This document shows positions 13,711 to 14,807 of a stretch of 14,807 nucleotides of DNA, piece after piece (positions within the stretch are counted from its first letter, which is position 1; each line of letters opens with the position of its first letter). Position numbers and translations under genes: made by a program. The notes under the pieces were generated by a model. It made no database searches. It worked only from the letters and a program-made list of their open reading frames with translations, and was not told the origin of the DNA. The stretch covers positions 1 through 14,807 of the forward strand of contig JAGOZV010000008.1 of NCBI GenBank assembly GCA_018064165.1, written 5' to 3'. This DNA is from Candidatus Saccharimonadota bacterium. GTDB lineage: Bacteria; Patescibacteriota; Saccharimonadia; Saccharimonadales; Saccharimonadaceae.

Positions 13711-14755
13711 AAAGAAAATATTTTCAAAAAAGAACAAAAAAGATGCCAAGGCTACAAATGGCAAGATAACCAAAGACACCATAGAAGATTATCGCAAAGA
13801 GATTATAAGTGAAGGTCGCAAATTTAAGTATCCAATGCAATATTCAAAGAATAAGCTTGTTCTTCACGCTATTATCATAAGCTTATCTGCTTTAATAATA
13901 ATTACTTTGTTCTTTGTTTCGCAACTTTATATTTCGCAAAATACTGGCACGATTTTTTATCGCGTTTCACAAATTATTCCTTTCCCTGTGGCAAGTGTAG
14001 ATGGACAACAAGTTAGGTTCAGTGACTATCTAATGCGATTTAGAAGCGAGAAGCATTATTTGCAAACAAAAGAGAATACAGATTTCTCTACGAAAGACGG
14101 GCAACGTCAAGCAGATGGTATTCAGCGTCAATCGATGGACGATGCCGTGGCTGATGCTTTCGCTACAAAAATAGCTCGCGAGAAAAATATTGTCGTAACT
14201 AGAAAAGATGCACAAGATTATATTGCTACCCAGCAAAACCCTGGCGATACAGAAATCTCAGACCAAACATTGATCTCAGTTCTGCAAGATTATTATGGGT
14301 GGTCATTGAAAGAATATGAGCACATGATTCAGAAAAAATTATTAACTCAAAAAGTTAGGTATGCAGTGGATGATGTTGCGCGTAAAGTAAGTAACGATGT
14401 CTTTAAAGCAATTGGTGATGCAGAAAAATCTTTTGAGGAAGTAGCTGCTAGTTTTGGAGAAAACAAAGTTCAATTTGGTGGAAGCGGGGGGCTTGTGCCA
14501 AATAATAATCGCGATGGAGGGCTAGCTTCTTTGGCATCAAGTCAGGATGTTGGACAGGTATCTAAACCTTCCGAAACAACTACAGGAGATGCATACTATA
14601 TTATTAAAACAACAGGAAAAACAGCTGACAGCGTTAGCTACGAGTATATTAAAATTCCTCTTACAGAATTCGACACGAAACTTAGTGCTTTAAGGAAAGA
14701 CGATAAAGTAAATTATTTTATTAGCATAAAAGACGCTAATGACGAAGAAGAGTAA
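13703..14755 (+). CDS. Membrane-anchored parvulin-type (PpiC/SurA-like) peptidyl-prolyl isomerase or chaperone
   Basis: Extracytoplasmic foldase-like protein of 350 aa. A Lys-rich cytoplasmic region (1-50) precedes one membrane helix (about 52-74). The outer part begins with a SurA/PrsA N-like helical domain (about 98-225; VASVDGQQVRFSDYL at its start is the typical beginning) and then a parvulin-like domain (about 240-312): SFEEVAASF, GGSGGLVP, VGQVSKPSETTTGDAYYIIKTTG. The core is recognisable but degenerate: the expected GGDLGWF-type strand is GGSGGLVPN, and the usual active-site His/Cys positions are hard to place. It may act as a chaperone without isomerase activity. ATG at 13703 is preferred because AGGAGG (13691-13696) is six bases upstream; a TTG at 13700 is the alternative. 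Clients could include the disulfide-containing pilins, by inference. Confidence 0.84.
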   Translation: MIKKKIFSKKNKKDAKATNGKITKDTIEDYRKEIISEGRKFKYPMQYSKNKLVLHAIIISLSALIIITLFFVSQLYISQNTGTIFYRVSQIIPFPVASVDGQQVRFSDYLMRFRSEKHYLQTKENTDFSTKDGQRQADGIQRQSMDDAVADAFATKIAREKNIVVTRKDAQDYIATQQNPGDTEISDQTLISVLQDYYGWSLKEYEHMIQKKLLTQKVRYAVDDVARKVSNDVFKAIGDAEKSFEEVAASFGENKVQFGGSGGLVPNNNRDGGLASLASSQDVGQVSKPSETTTGDAYYIIKTTGKTADSVSYEYIKIPLTEFDTKLSALRKDDKVNYFISIKDANDEEE

Positions 14756-14779
14756 ATTAGCGAAAGAGGAGATTCATCT

Positions 14780-14807
14780 ATGAGTTTTGAACTGCCAAAA
14801 CTAGAGT
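14780..14807 (+). CDS. Start of a gene, possibly Fe/Mn superoxide dismutase (3' truncated by window)
   Basis: An ATG at 14780 is preceded by AGGAG (14767-14771) with eight bases of spacing, and the frame is open to the window edge. The nine visible residues, MSFELPKLE, match the start of iron/manganese superoxide dismutases, for example the MSFELPxLPYA beginning of E. coli SodB. Nine residues cannot settle a family, so this is a suggestion. It follows the PpiC-like gene by 24 bases and is probably co-transcribed. Confidence 0.5.

Noticed and set aside
1..14807. CRISPR array, insertion sequence or toxin-antitoxin pair
   Set aside because: No regularly spaced repeats, no transposase and no paired small genes were seen on either strand.

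Overview
The window looks like part of the chromosome of a small-genome Patescibacteria/CPR bacterium, most likely Candidatus Saccharibacteria (TM7). The basis is gene style rather than a marker gene: AT-rich DNA, very tight gene packing, a complete single-locus type IV pilus (T4P) set with short prepilins, a compact cysteine-free prepilin peptidase, and starts that sit almost directly on -10 boxes. The phylum assignment is inference.

Positions 1-10699 are one co-directional T4P locus. It runs: 3' part of a PilN-like inner-membrane protein (frameshifted at about 49-51), PilO-like protein, an 86-aa membrane protein of unknown function, PilB extension ATPase, PilT retraction ATPase, PilC platform protein, a pilin with its own promoter region and a strong UUCG-loop terminator, PilD prepilin peptidase, then four further prepilin-like proteins whose order resembles the GspH-I-J-K / FimT-PilV-PilW-PilX tip-complex set. 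The machinery is therefore nearly complete: PilN/PilO anchor PilC in the membrane, PilB and PilT power extension and retraction, PilD cuts the prepilins, and the last four genes probably build the initiating tip. A pilM-like gene is expected just upstream of the window. No outer-membrane secretin is seen, which fits a monoderm-like envelope.

Positions 10706-11647 (minus strand) encode a Xer-type tyrosine recombinase with all catalytic residues, convergent with the pilus locus and divergent from uppP. Positions 11694-14755 are housekeeping and envelope genes on the plus strand: uppP (undecaprenyl-diphosphate phosphatase), ndk (an expanded variant), tRNA-Arg(CCU) with encoded CCA, a two-TM bacterial PH-domain protein, and a membrane-anchored parvulin/SurA-like protein. 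At the right edge a gene begins whose first nine residues resemble iron/manganese superoxide dismutase.

Points of most interest: an apparent one-base deletion in the PilN-like gene, loss of the zinc-binding cysteines in both PilB and PilD, near-total confinement of cysteine to the five pilins, an uncharacterised small protein in the position where pilP often lies, departures from consensus in the prepilin cleavage sites, and several genes that appear to be leaderless. No gene-free stretch exceeds 300 bases.
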